Below, piece after piece: positions 14,541 to 27,361 of a stretch of 64,000 bases of DNA. A program made the position numbers and the translations under genes. This DNA is from Dipetalonema caudispina (taxonomy: Eukaryota; Nematoda; Chromadorea; Rhabditida; Onchocercidae): contig JABVXV010000281.1 in NCBI GenBank assembly GCA_013365325.1, positions 19,191-83,190 of the forward strand. The letters are read 5' to 3'. The notes beneath the pieces are model-generated. The model was not told where the DNA came from and made no database searches. It saw only the letters and a program-made list of their open reading frames with translations. Position 1 is the stretch's first letter. The number at the start of each line of letters is the position of its first letter.

Positions 14541-16781
14541 TTAATAAAAGCTATCAGGACAGTTAGTACCGCTCGGCTTTGAATCTAAAATAAAAGCAGA
14601 GACGAAACGGAAAACTGACAATTAAAAATACTGCATTTAGCAATTGAGGAAATGAAAAACAATTACATACCCGAATCAAGTGGATGTTTGACTACTCTGA
14701 AAAGATACGGCTGACATTCAAGAAAACTTGTATCAAAAATACTCGTCACTTCCGAACGTGCAGGCATTTGTGGCATGTACTGAGGTCGACTAATCAGGGA
14801 GCATGCTTTTAGCACAATCTCTGATACCGAATCCGCTACCTCTTCACGCATTCGTTCCCAATATTCTGAAAAATCGTTTTAAATATGAAGAAATACAGTG
14901 GAATTTTACTGGAACTAAACTAAAGAACTAGGATTAAAAGAAGTGCTTCCACCACTTAATATCATTCACCAAATAAGGATTGGAAGGACATAGATACTCT
15001 GAAATTTGTAATTTATACAGAAAGGCTGGAGAAGTGTAGACTCCGCCAAGAGTTAGGTAAAAATCATACAATGAAATTCAGTGCTCGGCTATGGCTATCA
15101 TATGCTTTTATAGCTTTTTTATAAAAAACATTGTCTAGAGGCTTTAACAGTACTGTTATATAATAGTAATGATAACACGACTCGAATCTAAGATTATCGA
15201 ATTATAATAAAAAAAACAAGAAATTACGTGATCACCTCGCTCTTTGATTCTAACTACACCAAGCTGAATTTGCCAAATCTCCCATGGGATCTCGTAATCT
15301 GATAGTGGCCATGATCGTTTCTTTTTTTGATAGAATTCTAAATCGACCCTGAAATAGACCACAATGTTATAAGAAAACTATTATAAAAATGCTTCTCATA
15401 AGTTATGAAGAAATAAATAAAATTCGATACAGACTTCGAGCATCATCCTTCGACAATGCATGGAGAGTGTTGCAAAAAAAGAAAAAAAAATTCACAAACA
15501 GTTTAATTTTAACAGAAAAAGTAAAATTAAAGCCAACTTAGCATTCAGAAGTGGAGTCCCATAATGAGTGAGCAGCGATACTGGCGGCGGAGAGTAGAAA
15601 CGAGGTGCAGTAACACTTTCAATAGAATGCCGAATGCACTGCACAAAAGAATCAATTTCCTCATGCAAGCATGAAACCAGTTTCGGACTATTTACACGTA
15701 CCTAAACGTTCTAACTATTACTTTGAAATGGATTAATCAATTTCTTTCGTTTCATATAAGAACATACAGAAATACGGGATAGCAAACAATAATCATATAA
15801 TTCATCCTCGAGCAAACAATTTATATATAATAAATACATAGAACAGCTTTAAAGCATATTTAAACTGTTAAAATTTTGTGTGCACATGTCTGTCTAAAAA
15901 ATGAAAACAAACTTACATAACTTAAATTCAAAGTGTTACAATCCACTTCCTCGACACCAATAGACCCGAGTTGAAAGTTTATTTCGCTAGTATAATGCAT
16001 CTGTAAGAAATAGCAAACTGTTGAATCTGATAAATCTTTCAACTTTTATCTTTTTTGAAAACTCGATAAACTTTTTACCGAATTTATTCCACTTAAAGTA
16101 AAAATCGCCACTTTTATGAATACTACGAAGAAAAAAAGTTGATGCGTCCCGGGAATATTATCCTCGATCAAACGGAACTTATCCGGGTAAGGAGAAAAAG
16201 TTTACACAGCATCTTTATACGAGACGAAAAATTACTTTAGGCACGCTCCTGTGCAAAAGAATGGTATGGAAGACTGTTGAGATTGCATCTCGTACCTGAT
16301 GTTCATCAACAGTCTAAAAAGATATTAAATAAGCAAATAAGATAAGAAAATTCATGAATAAATGAATGAATTAATAAATTCTGCATACATGCATACGTAT
16401 TTTCCTTCATCTCCGAATATCCAATATGGTATATATTTAGCACGANNNNNNNNNNNNNNNNNNNNNNNNNNNNNNNNNNNNNNNNNNNNNNNNNNNNNNN
16501 NNNNNNNNNNNNNNNNNNNNNNNNNNNNNNNNNNNNNNNNNNNNNCATATGTTATTAGCATTAAAATAAAATTAATTCAAATCAAAAGTTTCCAACAAAA
16601 ATGAAAATGAAAGAAATCGATGAAAAGGTCAACATAACCATGAATGGGAACAATTCAAGTGCTATATTTGACACCAAAAAATAACCTCTCTTACCAATTT
16701 ACCGGTTACTTTTCCGTCCAAATAGACATTAAAGTATGCTACATTGATGGTCGCTCTATGATATAATTTTACTTCATCCAT
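14541..16781 (-). CDS. epg-9: ATG101, subunit of the ULK1/ATG13 autophagy-initiation complex
   Basis: HORMA-fold partner of ATG13, required to start autophagosome formation; the C. elegans orthologue is epg-9. Seven exons: 16781-16695, 16295-16236, 16000-15917, 15701-15538, 15348-15236, 14865-14671, 14584-14541, giving 248 residues (human 218). Exon 2 encodes DAISTVFHTILLHRS, exon 3 GSIGVEEVDCNTLNLSY, exon 5 LEFYQKKKRSWPLSDYEIPW, exon 6 YMPQMPARSEVTSIFDT followed by QPYLFRV, all matching the family in order. The WF-finger tripeptide, Trp-Pro-Phe in human, is Trp-Pro-Leu here. The short last exon reads to TAA and its sequence diverges from vertebrates, so the C-terminus is the least certain part. 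The first intron contains a 100-N gap that does not touch coding sequence. Confidence 0.92.
16446..16545. other. Assembly gap (100 N) in ATG101 intron 1
   Basis: Exactly 100 N, a placeholder of unknown true size. The flanking sequences (ending ATTTAGCACGA and starting CATATGTTATTAG) show no obvious overlap. Open reading frames running through the N block are artefacts. Confidence 0.98.
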
Positions 16782-16840
16782 GAAAAGTTTATGTTATTGG
16801 GAAGAAACTAATATGACAATTAGTGTGAAATAATATGCGT

Positions 16841-16868
16841 TACGTGATATGACGTAACATATCACGTA
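16841..16868. promoter_or_regulatory. Palindromic ACGT-rich element upstream of ATG101
   Basis: TACGTGATATG and CATATCACGTA are perfect 11-bp inverted arms around the loop ACGTAA, 60-87 bp upstream of the ATG101 start codon and about 700 bp from the divergent coiled-coil gene. The element contains TGACGTAA, a bZIP/CREB-type core, and two TCACGTA/TACGTGA half-sites that resemble but do not equal the CACGTG E-box used by TFEB/HLH-30. A regulatory function is inference from position and symmetry. Confidence 0.4.
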
Positions 16869-17566
16869 GTAGAATTTTTTCCTTTTTTTTTTTTTTTTGC
16901 ATATTCATAAAATTTAATATAAAAAGATTGGAAAAAGTATAAATATGATCAATTGATTGTTTCATTCTCCATTGTTGTGGTGGTTTATAGTATCACATTA
17001 CTTCGAATAGAAGACAATTTGATATTATTTTGTTGGAAAAGAAAAAAAAAAAGAAAAGAAAAGTGGAATAAAAGATAGAGATATGTTAAAGAAGCAAGAA
17101 ACAAATAATAATAATACCATGAAGTATTCCGATAATTATCATGGAACAATAACTAAATGGGTTCGATGGTGTATCTATTTGAACTAGAAATTGAAATTAA
17201 TTTCAATTCATTCAAATTATCTGTACTAATTAATTGAAATCGATTAGACCTACTTTATCTACCACTTTTTAATTGGCTGAAATGGATTGATTAAATTGAA
17301 TTTATTCCTCGATGATACAACGTGTTGATGATGACCCGTATTTTGAATAATTAAAAAGACTTTATAGTCAACTATTTGACAAACAGTTTAATTGTAATAA
17401 TTTCATTGAGGACAGTAGTACTTTTATGATTCATTTTACTGTTTGATATTAATATCATTGAAATGTTACCATATAACAAAACAACAAATTTTTCATTTTC
17501 CTTTAACAAAATTTTTAATCAATTCAATAAAAAGAAAAATGAGAAATTTTTTAGAGCATTAGAGGA
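16869..17566. other. Intergenic, divergent spacer
   Basis: Very AT-rich spacer between ATG101 (leftward) and the coiled-coil gene (rightward), with T-runs (16878-16899) and A-runs. No gene is seen. Confidence 0.5.
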
Positions 17567-19961
17567 ATGAAAATGAATATGGACGAAGTAAGACAAATTA
17601 TTATCACTTTAAAGGTATCATTTTTAATAAATAAAAATTTATCGGAAAAATGAAAAAATAAAACAAAAAAATGGATAAAAATTTAAGCTAACATTTTTAT
17701 GAAAGAAATGTAAGGAAAAAAAAAAAAAAAAATTAGATGTTTCCAATTTTTTTTTTCCGTTCCATTCCTGTTGTTCAAATTTTTATTCCAGTTTCTAAAA
17801 ATTGTATTTTTCTAATGTGAAACAATCTTTTTTCATTTTTTTTCTTTTTTTTTTGTTAAAGGACAAATTGATGGAAAGACATTTGATGTCGAAGAAAATT
17901 GCGGAATTGGAGAAAATTTTAGAAAAAATCAACGATACTACAAATAAAATTATAATTGAGGTACTATTTTTCTATCAAATTTTTTCCCTTCCAGAATGAT
18001 AAAAACTAAATAATATTTCATTATAGGAAAAGAAAAGAATGTATTAGAAATGAATGATGAAAATATGTGGGAAAAAAAAAAAATTAATTCAAAATTGATA
18101 AATCAGATTATTGAATAGATGAATAATCGAGTGGATGATTTAAATCGAGATTGGCAAGAACGATTAGAAAATGAAAATGTAAAATGGAAAAATGATATGC
18201 ATGCATCATATAATAAGTAGGTTTTCTTTTTTTTTTTTTTTCTCCTAATTATCTTATTCTTAATTAGATAAGTCGCATATATAAAAAAAATATTTCAATG
18301 TTTTTTGAAAGAAATAATTTTTGAAAAATATACAATATTACTTTAGAATGATAAAATGGCATAGCATAATAAAAATTTGAAATGTTTAATTAAAAAAAAA
18401 AAGGAATATATTGTGTAATTTTAGTAAGCTAACAAAAACTCGTAGTTCAAATGATATTAATGATGTAATATGGCGAACAGAACGACGTATGCTTGAATTA
18501 ACCGATCGTTTAGCACCTATTCAAAAAATGGAACAAAAATTGGAAGAAATTATTGATGTACTAAAAAAAGCTCCTTGTTATCAATCAATTTTGTCTAGCA
18601 CTGATAATTTGGTTGGTTAGCTTATTATATTCGTTATCATAAATGTTAATTGATAGCTAAGATAAATTAAACCAAACATAGAATGAATTAATTTAAATAG
18701 ATATTTTAAATGAACTTCATCGTTTTCCTATATGTTTATTTATTTGCATATACAATTGATGTGTAAAATATTTTGTGATTGTTAATTATGAGCTAATAAT
18801 GAACTGTGAAATGTCAAAAATTTTCAGCATATCACAGAGAGTGAAAGTGTTAATACAGCAACGACAACACAAAGTATGCAAAAAGATAGTGTTGTAAAAA
18901 ATCCGAATTTTTATGGAGTTGTCGAAATCACTGAAAATTATTCTATGGTTATTATCAATATCATTTTAAAAAGGGAAATTTTATCAAAAATTAGGCATTA
19001 CATTAAAGTTAGAAACAATAGAAAATTTCAGACAAAATAAATATTTTAAAAAAATATAAATCAAATGTTTTTAAATACTTCAGTATATTTGAACATTTAA
19101 AGTGCACTTTTGTATAATTAAACTATTTATAATCACTGATTAAAATAATAAAATCAATTAAGTGTCTTCGAAATTTGGAACGAGCTATCAAATCCTTAGA
19201 ATCAATTAAGCAAATGTCATCATTATTCGGCGTATCTGTTGAAGGAATATCAAGTGCTCATGATGTTAATCATACCGCAAACGTACTTAAACAATTTGTT
19301 AATAAATTAAAAATTTCGGTAATTTTACAAAATTTCAGCATTACTTTTTTTAAATATTCAAATTTATTTCGATTTCATACATTTACAATTTTTTCATATT
19401 ACTACTGCTAATAATTAAATTTTGCCTTAAAAAAAATTTTATCAAACTACGAGAAAAAAATGCAATTGAAAGTTAATTTTAAGAAGTATATGAAATATTC
19501 CTTAAAGTATTGAATTTTCTTGGAATGCATTAGTTTATGAAATGAAATTAAATAGAAGAGTTAGAAAAAAAAGAAAAAAAAAAGTCGCATGCATAATTTC
19601 ATGATAATTTTTTTAAATTATTGAAAAATGAGAAAGAAGGTAGCAGATAAAAAAAAATGATCAAAATGATAAAGCATAAATAGATGGAATTTAAGAAGAA
19701 GTATAATAGTTTAAAAAAAAAAAAAAAAAAAAAATTTATACAAAATTACCAATCGATGGAATGATTTACTACTATAATGTGATAAAAAAGTTAATTGTAA
19801 TAAATGCTTGACTTCTATCCTATTAAATAGTAATTGTAAAATTTTGGATTGTATCCTAAAAATGTTACTTAAAATATAAAAATAAATAGCAATAAATAAT
19901 GATATAATTCTTATAGCTGCAAAAGTGTAATATTCGAAATGATAATAATATGGCTATTTAA
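17567..19961 (+). CDS. Unrecognised coiled-coil protein
   Basis: I do not recognise this protein. Exons that join in phase are 17567-17614, 17862-17960, 18119-18216, 18425-18611, 18828-18947, 19163-19318 and, less certainly, 19917-19961, giving about 250 residues. The start is an ATG run (Met-Lys-Met-Asn-Met). Exon 2 (SKKIAELEKILEKIND) and exon 4 (RRMLELTDRLAPIQKMEQKL) have heptad-like hydrophobic spacing typical of coiled coils; exon 6 (LRNLERAIKSLESIKQM) looks similar. There is no signal peptide or membrane segment. The linker in exon 5 is Ser/Thr-rich. Introns are short and filled with A/T runs. It could be a small subunit of a larger assembly such as a cytoskeletal, kinetochore or trafficking complex, but nothing in the sequence decides this. 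Exons 2-4 and 6 are well supported by splice sites; the ends of exon 5 and the last exon are inferred. Confidence 0.55.
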
Positions 19962-21627
19962 TTGATGTCTAACAAATTAAATCCTCTTATATATATACAT
20001 TTGCATTTGTTCATTGTCATTTATTCATTGTAATATGAAATTTTGCAAGAGAAATTAACTTATGGAATTTTTGAAAATTGTCAAATCTATCAAATAAATG
20101 CAGTAATGAATAAAAATTTTTTAAATCGAAAACTTTTTAACGATTAAATTTATCATATATGAATAAATGTTGATATTTGTAATTTTAAATGCAAAAATTT
20201 CGAAAGCTAAAATTTATCTAAATGAATGTATTCATAATTAAAATCATTGAAAGTATTAATTTTTAAGGTATTTTTTTTTTTTCTGTTACAACATTAATGA
20301 AAAATTAATTTGTTTTATGTCAAAAAAAAAAATTAGCATCATTAACAGTTTTAATGAATTCAAAAAAAAAAAAATAACGTTTTTACTGAAAAAGGACGGA
20401 TAGACCAATTTGATATTTTTATAAAATCTACCAAATAAATTTTCTATAAATGAAATAATTTCTTGAAAAAAAAAAAAGAAATTATGCAAAAATATATTTG
20501 AAATTATTAATTTTTAAACTATTAGAAGGAAACAAAAAGGTCATTTAATAGATTACGACAGGATATATCATGGATGAAATGTCTTTTTTTTTTTTTTTTT
20601 CCGAAAATGATGTAACTATTACAGTTGCAGTTATTTTCTCTTTTTCTTTCCTTCTCATTTTTCTCATTTTTTTTTTCTACTGTTGTTAAAAAATAAATTT
20701 ATGTCATACGATGTAGTTTATGACCCATAAAAATATGCACTACAATCCAAGATAACAATCCTTCTTATTTTCAGTTCCTACAAATTTTTGTCATCTATAT
20801 CATTTATCCATCAAATTTCTTTCATCTATCAAAAATATCTTTTCATATTAGAAATAATTTTTAGCATTTCATAATGATGCATATTTATTCAGGAATTCAT
20901 TAATTCTAACTAATAAGAATAGTAGCAAATAATAAAACAATGAATGAAATTTTTCATTTTAATATTTTATAGTATATATATATATATTTGTATAATTGAA
21001 TTTCCAACCTTTTCCATTTGTCTATTTAACCAAAAAAAAAAATTTATAAGTAAGTAATGATTTAATAAAAATAACTAGTAAAATTATTTCAAGAAAAGAA
21101 AATAAGTAAAAATATTTCTACATCGAATACAACGATCAATTTGCATGCTCTATTTTTCACTTACAATTGCTAATAGTTGGATAATTTTTAAGTTTAACTT
21201 TTAAAAACTAAGTTAAAGAATTTTTTCGATTTAAAATATTCGTATATTACTAGCACAAAATACTGATTGTAACTCTGAGGTTTAATTCATTCAGCTAATA
21301 ACAGTCTGTCTTACAATAATTTCTATATTTGCATAAAATAGTTTTCAAAAGAGAGGGAAAAAAATTTTTCAATGTATTACTTGATAATATTTGACAAAAA
21401 AAAAAGTAAAATAAGCATACATAAGAGTAATGTTTAGAAAATATCGCCTTATAGATAAGCCTTAAAAACTTGTCCTAATTGATTAGACTTCCAAAATCTT
21501 AGACATCTTAGGCATTAATTCCAGTAAAAATGAAGGAAAATAATTTTAATAATGCATTTTTTTTTTTTCTTCATATACTAATATTAATTTGTAAAATTTT
21601 CAGGTGTACAATTTTAAAAATAAATAA
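19962..21627. other. AT-rich intergenic region
   Basis: About 1.7 kb of very AT-rich DNA with many homopolymer runs (for example T-runs at 20584-20601 and 20670-20680) and a short (TA)n near 20976-20989. Open frames here are made of low-complexity Phe/Ile/Lys codons. No gene or RNA is supported. Confidence 0.5.
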
Positions 21628-22955
21628 ATGAATGAAATTTTTAGGATGAAACGTGAGGATGAATATAATTTCAAAATAATTTTCATTTTAATCATACTTC
21701 TTTCAAATGTATCATCATATAATACAACAAATAACGATAAACCATGTATGTGTTCAACAGAAAAATTAAAATGTTTGAATGAAACAAACAAAATTAATAC
21801 GAATCATAGTATGCATCGACGTGATGTGGATTATGAAGAAGTTGAAATTATTGATGAACGAAAATGTAATAGCAAAAGTTTACAAAATATAATGCTACAG
21901 GTGAATGAATCATTCATTTCTTTATTTTTTTTTTTTTTTTTTTTTTTTAAAGAAAAGTAAGGAAAAAAATTATGTATGATTTAATGTTTATAATAATTGA
22001 AAATTTCAATTTTTAAATTTAATGACATTCTTTAAATAATATTTATATTTTAGATTAGAATAAGGAAAGATGAAGAAATTTGAAATAACAATATGTTATA
22101 ATTAATAATTAATTTCTACAATAAAATGCTTTTATTATCTTCTTTCATAAGCTCATTTATTGTCTTACAACTATTACAAGACATTTTATTAATTATTATT
22201 TTAAATATCATAATATTTCTACATATCACTTTTTTTTTTTTTTTTTGCTGTATTTTGTATATTGATGAAATATATTTGTCGTGTTTGGTGTCACCAGTAC
22301 AATTATTTTACTCATTCATTGGTTACTTTTGGTTATGATTTTGACTAAAAATTAAATAATCCATAATTAAAATTAATTATTCCATTTGTTACCTTTTTTT
22401 TTTTTTTTCACACCTAATTTGCTTTTTTTACTATTACTATATGATAAGTAATATTTAATTTAGAACAATGAAAAAAAAAAAATGAATTCATTTATAATTA
22501 CATTATAATATGAGAAATGATTAAGGAATTAGTAAGAAGAAATTAATAATTATTATAAAGGAACAATTTTATTGTAAGCAATATATATATATATATATAT
22601 TTTCATTCTAAACGTATCGTTTAATATTTAAATTAACTAAATTAACATCAACAAATCAATCCCTCAACAATTACTAATAATTAATTAGACCTGAGGAAAA
22701 AAAAGGGAGAAAAATTTAATGCAATTTTAATAATTTTAAAATTTATCACAGAATATGGCTGGCCAAACAGCAAAAGAAGCGAAAACAAAAATAATGCGAG
22801 CAGCTGAAGCACTTCTTGGCGGTTATTTCAATGTTATTTGCGCTTATGGTGACTTCTCCTACATTACAACAACAAGCCTTTATTGTTTACAATCTTTGGG
22901 TAATATTAATTGTTATGCATTTCTTACGGGAAATAGTCGTCCAAGATTAGCATAA
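21628..22955 (+). CDS. Secreted ground-like (GRL) domain protein, Hedgehog-related nematode family
   Basis: Two exons, 21628-21900 and 22752-22955, join in phase 0 (GTGAAT donor, ATCACAG acceptor) to give 158 residues. A Met at 21646 (Met-Lys-Arg-Glu-Asp) is an equally good start, since a TTTTTAG lies just before it and its hydrophobic stretch (IIFILIILLSNVSS) makes a clean signal peptide. The mature part begins with a short Cys-containing segment (PCMCSTEKLKC). The C-terminal ground-like domain is recognisable by its order of conserved residues: CNSKSLQNIM, AKTKIMRAAEALLGGYFNVI, then C-x5-FSYI, a Cys in SLYCLQ and NINCYAFL. Such proteins are secreted and are linked to cuticle, moulting and epithelial roles in nematodes; no specific role can be read here. 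The family is nematode-restricted, which supports the taxonomic call. Confidence 0.85.
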
Positions 22956-24306
22956 AATGAATTTTAATTAATTAATGTAAAAATTACAACAGTATTAATT
23001 TCCTTATCTTTCATTTTCAAATTTTATCATTACTATCATTTGAACAATCATTTAATCAGTTAAGTGTAATTTGAAATGATTGGTGAGTATAAGAAAAACA
23101 AGAAAAAAAAAATGGTTGCTATTGCATCACAATAGCTCAGCTCAGTACTACGATCTTATTACTTAAGTATTGTTGGTAATCATTTGACAATAATCTTTAT
23201 TTTATTTGAAATTTGTCGTTAATTAATTGATGTAAAGTAAACTACCACTAAAAACTGCAAGAGACATGCCGTTGATTACGAATAACTTTTCATGGTTGGT
23301 GAAATTTATAGATTTTTGCACTTGCTGATTGCTAATAAAATTTGTAACAGCTAAAATTATTTCAACTGTAAGCAAATCTATTTTTCCTGTTATATTGGTG
23401 TAGAAGTGTATTATGCAGTGACGATAGATAGTCCTGTTTTTACGTTAACTATATCCATTAACAAATGATACAGAATAGAATTTGTAAAATGTGATAAAGT
23501 TCCGTAAACCCAAAAGATTTTATGCAAAAGAACAGATTACCGGATAAACGCCACAAATTTGGATATACTAATGGAAAAATATCTGCATTAAGTATTTTTG
23601 AAAGAATTGTGGCAGTGAAAATTTGAAGGTAGAGATATGCAACAAACTCCGAATCACGCTGTCATACCAATATCACTTTCTATCAACCTTTTTAAAGATG
23701 AAAAGACTTCTACGTTTTACGAAGTATAATCACTGAAAGAAAGAAAGAAAGAAAATTCTTCTACTACAAATTTCTACTGTAAAGAGCAAAAAGACACGTA
23801 TTAAGGATAATAGTAATATACGTAGCATACGTTTATTTGTAAGCTGAATTACAAGACTAATGAGAAAAAAAATACTAGGCGTTTTTGAAATATAAACATG
23901 AATATCATTCTGTTAAGTGATTTACAATTATAATTAGTAATAGAATTTTTTTTTAATAAGGGAATAAATACATTGAACTATCATAGCTTTTCACCGATAT
24001 AATTTAATAACATAAATTATAATTTATGTTGTATTTCGAGTATATAGGAAAGACTTTAAAGCACAAAGACTGATAGAAATAAATAGAGAAAGGTGATATT
24101 TGCATTGACCATATGCGGTTGTTCGGATATTAGAAAGCACTTTTGACCGCACTATACACAATTCTGAAAATGATTCAAAACATTATGACAGCCTTTTATA
24201 CTTATAATTACACCATATCTAAGCAATTATTCTTTCTGAACTCTCCTACTTATCTTGATCCAATTTCAACTTAAGAATTTGGAAGAAAAACAGTTACAAT
24301 TAATGT
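22956..24306. other. Convergent intergenic region
   Basis: Between the ends of the ground-like gene (+) and SNAP-29 (-). It holds an AATAAA at 23334-23339, a short (GAAA)n run at about 23736-23754 and a perfect 22-bp palindrome at 24009-24030. No coding exon is seen. Confidence 0.5.
24009..24030. repeat. Perfect 22-bp palindrome
   Basis: AACATAAATTA followed at once by its exact reverse complement TAATTTATGTT, with no loop. It is entirely A/T apart from one C and one G, so chance is a fair explanation in this composition. Confidence 0.6.
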
Positions 24307-26380
24307 TCACCTCTTCTTGCTAACAGATGGCAGCGAAGGCTGCATTTCGTCTTTATCTGCTGAACCAAGCAACTTTTTCATCTGAAGAAATACGAAATTA
24401 ATGTTAATCAAAATATAATTTTAATTGAGCAAGTTCTGATCTTGCTGCAACAACTTCAGCCAAAACTGAAGAACTAATGCAAATTAAATACTTCCTAAAA
24501 TACAAAAAAAAAAAAAAAAATCCCATCCCAAGCGGAGACCTGTTTATCTTGATCCTTCACGCGTGCATTGGTACGTTCAGCTTTAATTTGGATTCTATCT
24601 AACATTTCATTCTGCGAATCAACTTCCTCACCAATAGCCTCACCAAGCATACGTAATCGAGCCAGTTGTGAACTCATTGAATCTAAATCCATTCTATATT
24701 TTGAAAAATTACTAAAATCAAATCAAATTGTCAAAATGGAATATAAAGGATATGTTTTACTACCAAGGTTAGAATCAATTTCATTATCCATGGTCTCCCA
24801 GCGTGTTCCTTTGATTGCAGCCCGTGAACTTTCACTTAATGTTGGACCGGATGCGGGCTTGGCGCCTCCAATATAACTTGAACCTGCTTTAGTAACTGTA
24901 CTTAATTTATCCACAGTATTTCCAAGAACTGAATCCGATTTCGATGGAGCCATCTGTAATTAACCACTATAAATATATACTGTAAATGATTTACAGAAAT
25001 CAACGATATGTATTACTAATAGTATAATAGTATGTATTGGTATATTACTAATCATTATGATTCACCAGTCAATCGATATACTGTGCGTACTGGGACAGTA
25101 ATCCAATTCATATAAACATCACTTCAATTTTCAAATCTCAAAAGTCGTTAATTCACAATTATTTTCATTACAGCTCACTTCAATACATTGCGGTGTGAAT
25201 AATAATAATTAGAAAAGAAATTATTACTTAAAATAACCCAGTGTTTTCCATATTTTTATTCTATGTTCACCTTTTAACGAATTAGAAATGCTGAATAGTA
25301 TCAAAATCTTACAGACGTTTCCTCTTTCGGCGCACGAGAAAATTTATTTTTGAAGAAACCACCGAAGACGGACTTTAAACTATTCAGATTACGCTGAGTC
25401 ATTTTCGTTGTTTTCTCAATGTCATCAAGATTCTTCTCCGTATGTTCCAATTTCTCCCTTTGAGTCAGCAAATCCTAAACAAATCATTTACACAAAATGA
25501 TAAAAAATGCAAAAAAGAAATTGATTCGTAATATTTTTCTCGAAATAAAAAATGACAATCAATACCTGTGCAGTTGAAATACCAATTTGTTCACTTTGTT
25601 CCAAATTCTTCCTTGATCGCTCTGTGCTATCTAACGATTCCTGCATATAACGCTCCAGTTCTCGTTCGTAAAAATTAACATCATCTTCGATATTGCCACC
25701 ACTACTGCTAGAATTCACCGTTGTGTAGCTTTTTACCGGTCCTGCAGTCAAATAAATTTTAACCCAAATAACTGCAAACTGTGCATTATGTTCTTATGTC
25801 CAATTTTGTAAACATTAAATATTTAAGCTAATGCTTCTTTACTAAGTGAAGCTAACATAACGTAAGATTTGAGAGATGTTGTGATGTTAAAAGAACTTTC
25901 CCAGATAAGAAATAATTTCATGCTACAAATATTATAGCATGTGCTTTCAGTAAGTGCAAATTGTTTGGATATCTATTAACAATTCAAACAAAGAGACACA
26001 AACAGGATATGAATAAAAATTTGTTATGGTATTCGAAAGAGAAAAAATTAATGATAATGATATCTAAGTACAGTTTATTGAGGATGAACACACAAAAAAT
26101 ATCTTCTAATACTGTGAATTAATTCATATCACTCTTTACAGGGACAAATTCTGTTGAGTATACGATACGTAACGCTTGTAGAAAAAGATTAAAACATGGC
26201 ATAGAAAACTTCGAAATTTCAAAGATTTCCACTTTCCAATAATAATTACAACTGAGAAGTAACTTTGGGTGAAAAAAAAAAAAAAATGCAATCAATATGA
26301 ACATGTGACAAAATCAATCTGTATTTACCGTTGTAAATACTCGGATTTACATAATTGTCGTCAAATGGATTTGTTGACAT
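24307..26380 (-). CDS. snap-29: SNAP-29, Qbc-SNARE
   Basis: Cytosolic two-helix SNARE used in endosomal and exocytic fusion and, with syntaxin 17, in autophagosome-lysosome fusion. Six exons: 26380-26329, 25741-25566, 25474-25313, 24953-24764, 24682-24540, 24381-24307, 265 residues. The N-terminus has the Asn-Pro-Phe (STNPFDD) EH-domain-binding motif typical of SNAP-29. The first SNARE helix runs from RYMQESLDSTERSRKNLEQS through TEKNLDDIEKTTKMTQRNL, with the following FGGFFKNKF linker. The second runs from WETMDNEIDSNLDSMSSQLA to LGEAIGEEVDSQNEMLDRI, with the expected zero-layer Gln. There is no cysteine-rich palmitoylation cluster, which separates it from SNAP-25. An alternative acceptor 12 nt upstream of exon 5 (ATATAG) would break the frame. 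The gene lies 980 bp downstream of the mtSSB-like gene on the same strand. Confidence 0.93.
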
Positions 26381-27361
26381 TGAAACCAAACGAATCAATT
26401 ACGTCGAACAACGAAACACTTTACTCTGGAAAAGTTAATTTCTGAATTATGGCTCATCTTCATAGATATTTTACTTTTCGCAACAACATTTAGAGAATGC
26501 AAAATTTCCTATGCGATCAATTATAACAAAACTACTGAATGAAACCACACAAACCCAAACTCAAATGTTTATTTATCATCTCATACAATATATCTATATT
26601 CATTCATCAACAATCTGTCAGCATTATTCGTTATGTATGAAAGAATGACAGAACCAAACAGCGTTTACGTTTTAACCAAAGTATCGCCGATCGATTACCA
26701 TTTGATTATTTTATAGTTTATACAATGACTTCCAATTATATATATACATATATATCTGCATGCCGAATTTATCCTTCCCTTTCCCAGCACTATTTCTCTC
26801 TTTTCACCAAAAAAATCTAAAAGATTTACAGCTCTTCTAACATAATTTGCTCCAAAAAAACTATTTCAAGTATTACTATAATTCCCAGCCAAATTCCAAT
26901 TTTCAATTCTGATATCAAACGATCGATCTATCAGAATTTTATACATTAAACGATAATTTCCTGTTTATATTATTTCTACCATACAAATCATCGTTATAAC
27001 AATATCTTATTCAAGAGCTAGTACCAAGTTTCGGAAAGAGGTTGAATGTTTGTCACCCAGAACTACAACTCTTTATTTTTATTTCATTATCAGAATCTAT
27101 TATCAAACCTTTACTTGCTGTCTATTGATTATCCTTCATTATCTATTATATTTTCATTCTAATTTGAAAATCAACTTAACTTATCAGGTCTAAAAGACCA
27201 ATGATCAAAATTTAAATATAGCTTGTAAAACTTCTTCGCAATAATCAAAGCAGACCATTTATTCTAATTTTATTTGGGAAAAATATTCCTCACACATACA
27301 TAGGTATCGAAAGATTCGGAATCTCAATTACAAAACACAAACAATGACAAATTAAAAATGT
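26381..27361. other. Intergenic, same-strand spacer
   Basis: Spacer between SNAP-29 and the leftward mtSSB-like gene. It should contain the 3' UTR of the latter and the SNAP-29 promoter. No exon is seen. Co-transcription as an operon is possible at this distance in filarial nematodes but is not shown by the sequence. Confidence 0.45.

Noticed and set aside
16306..16604. Open frames through the first N block
   Set aside because: They exist only because N codons are not stops.
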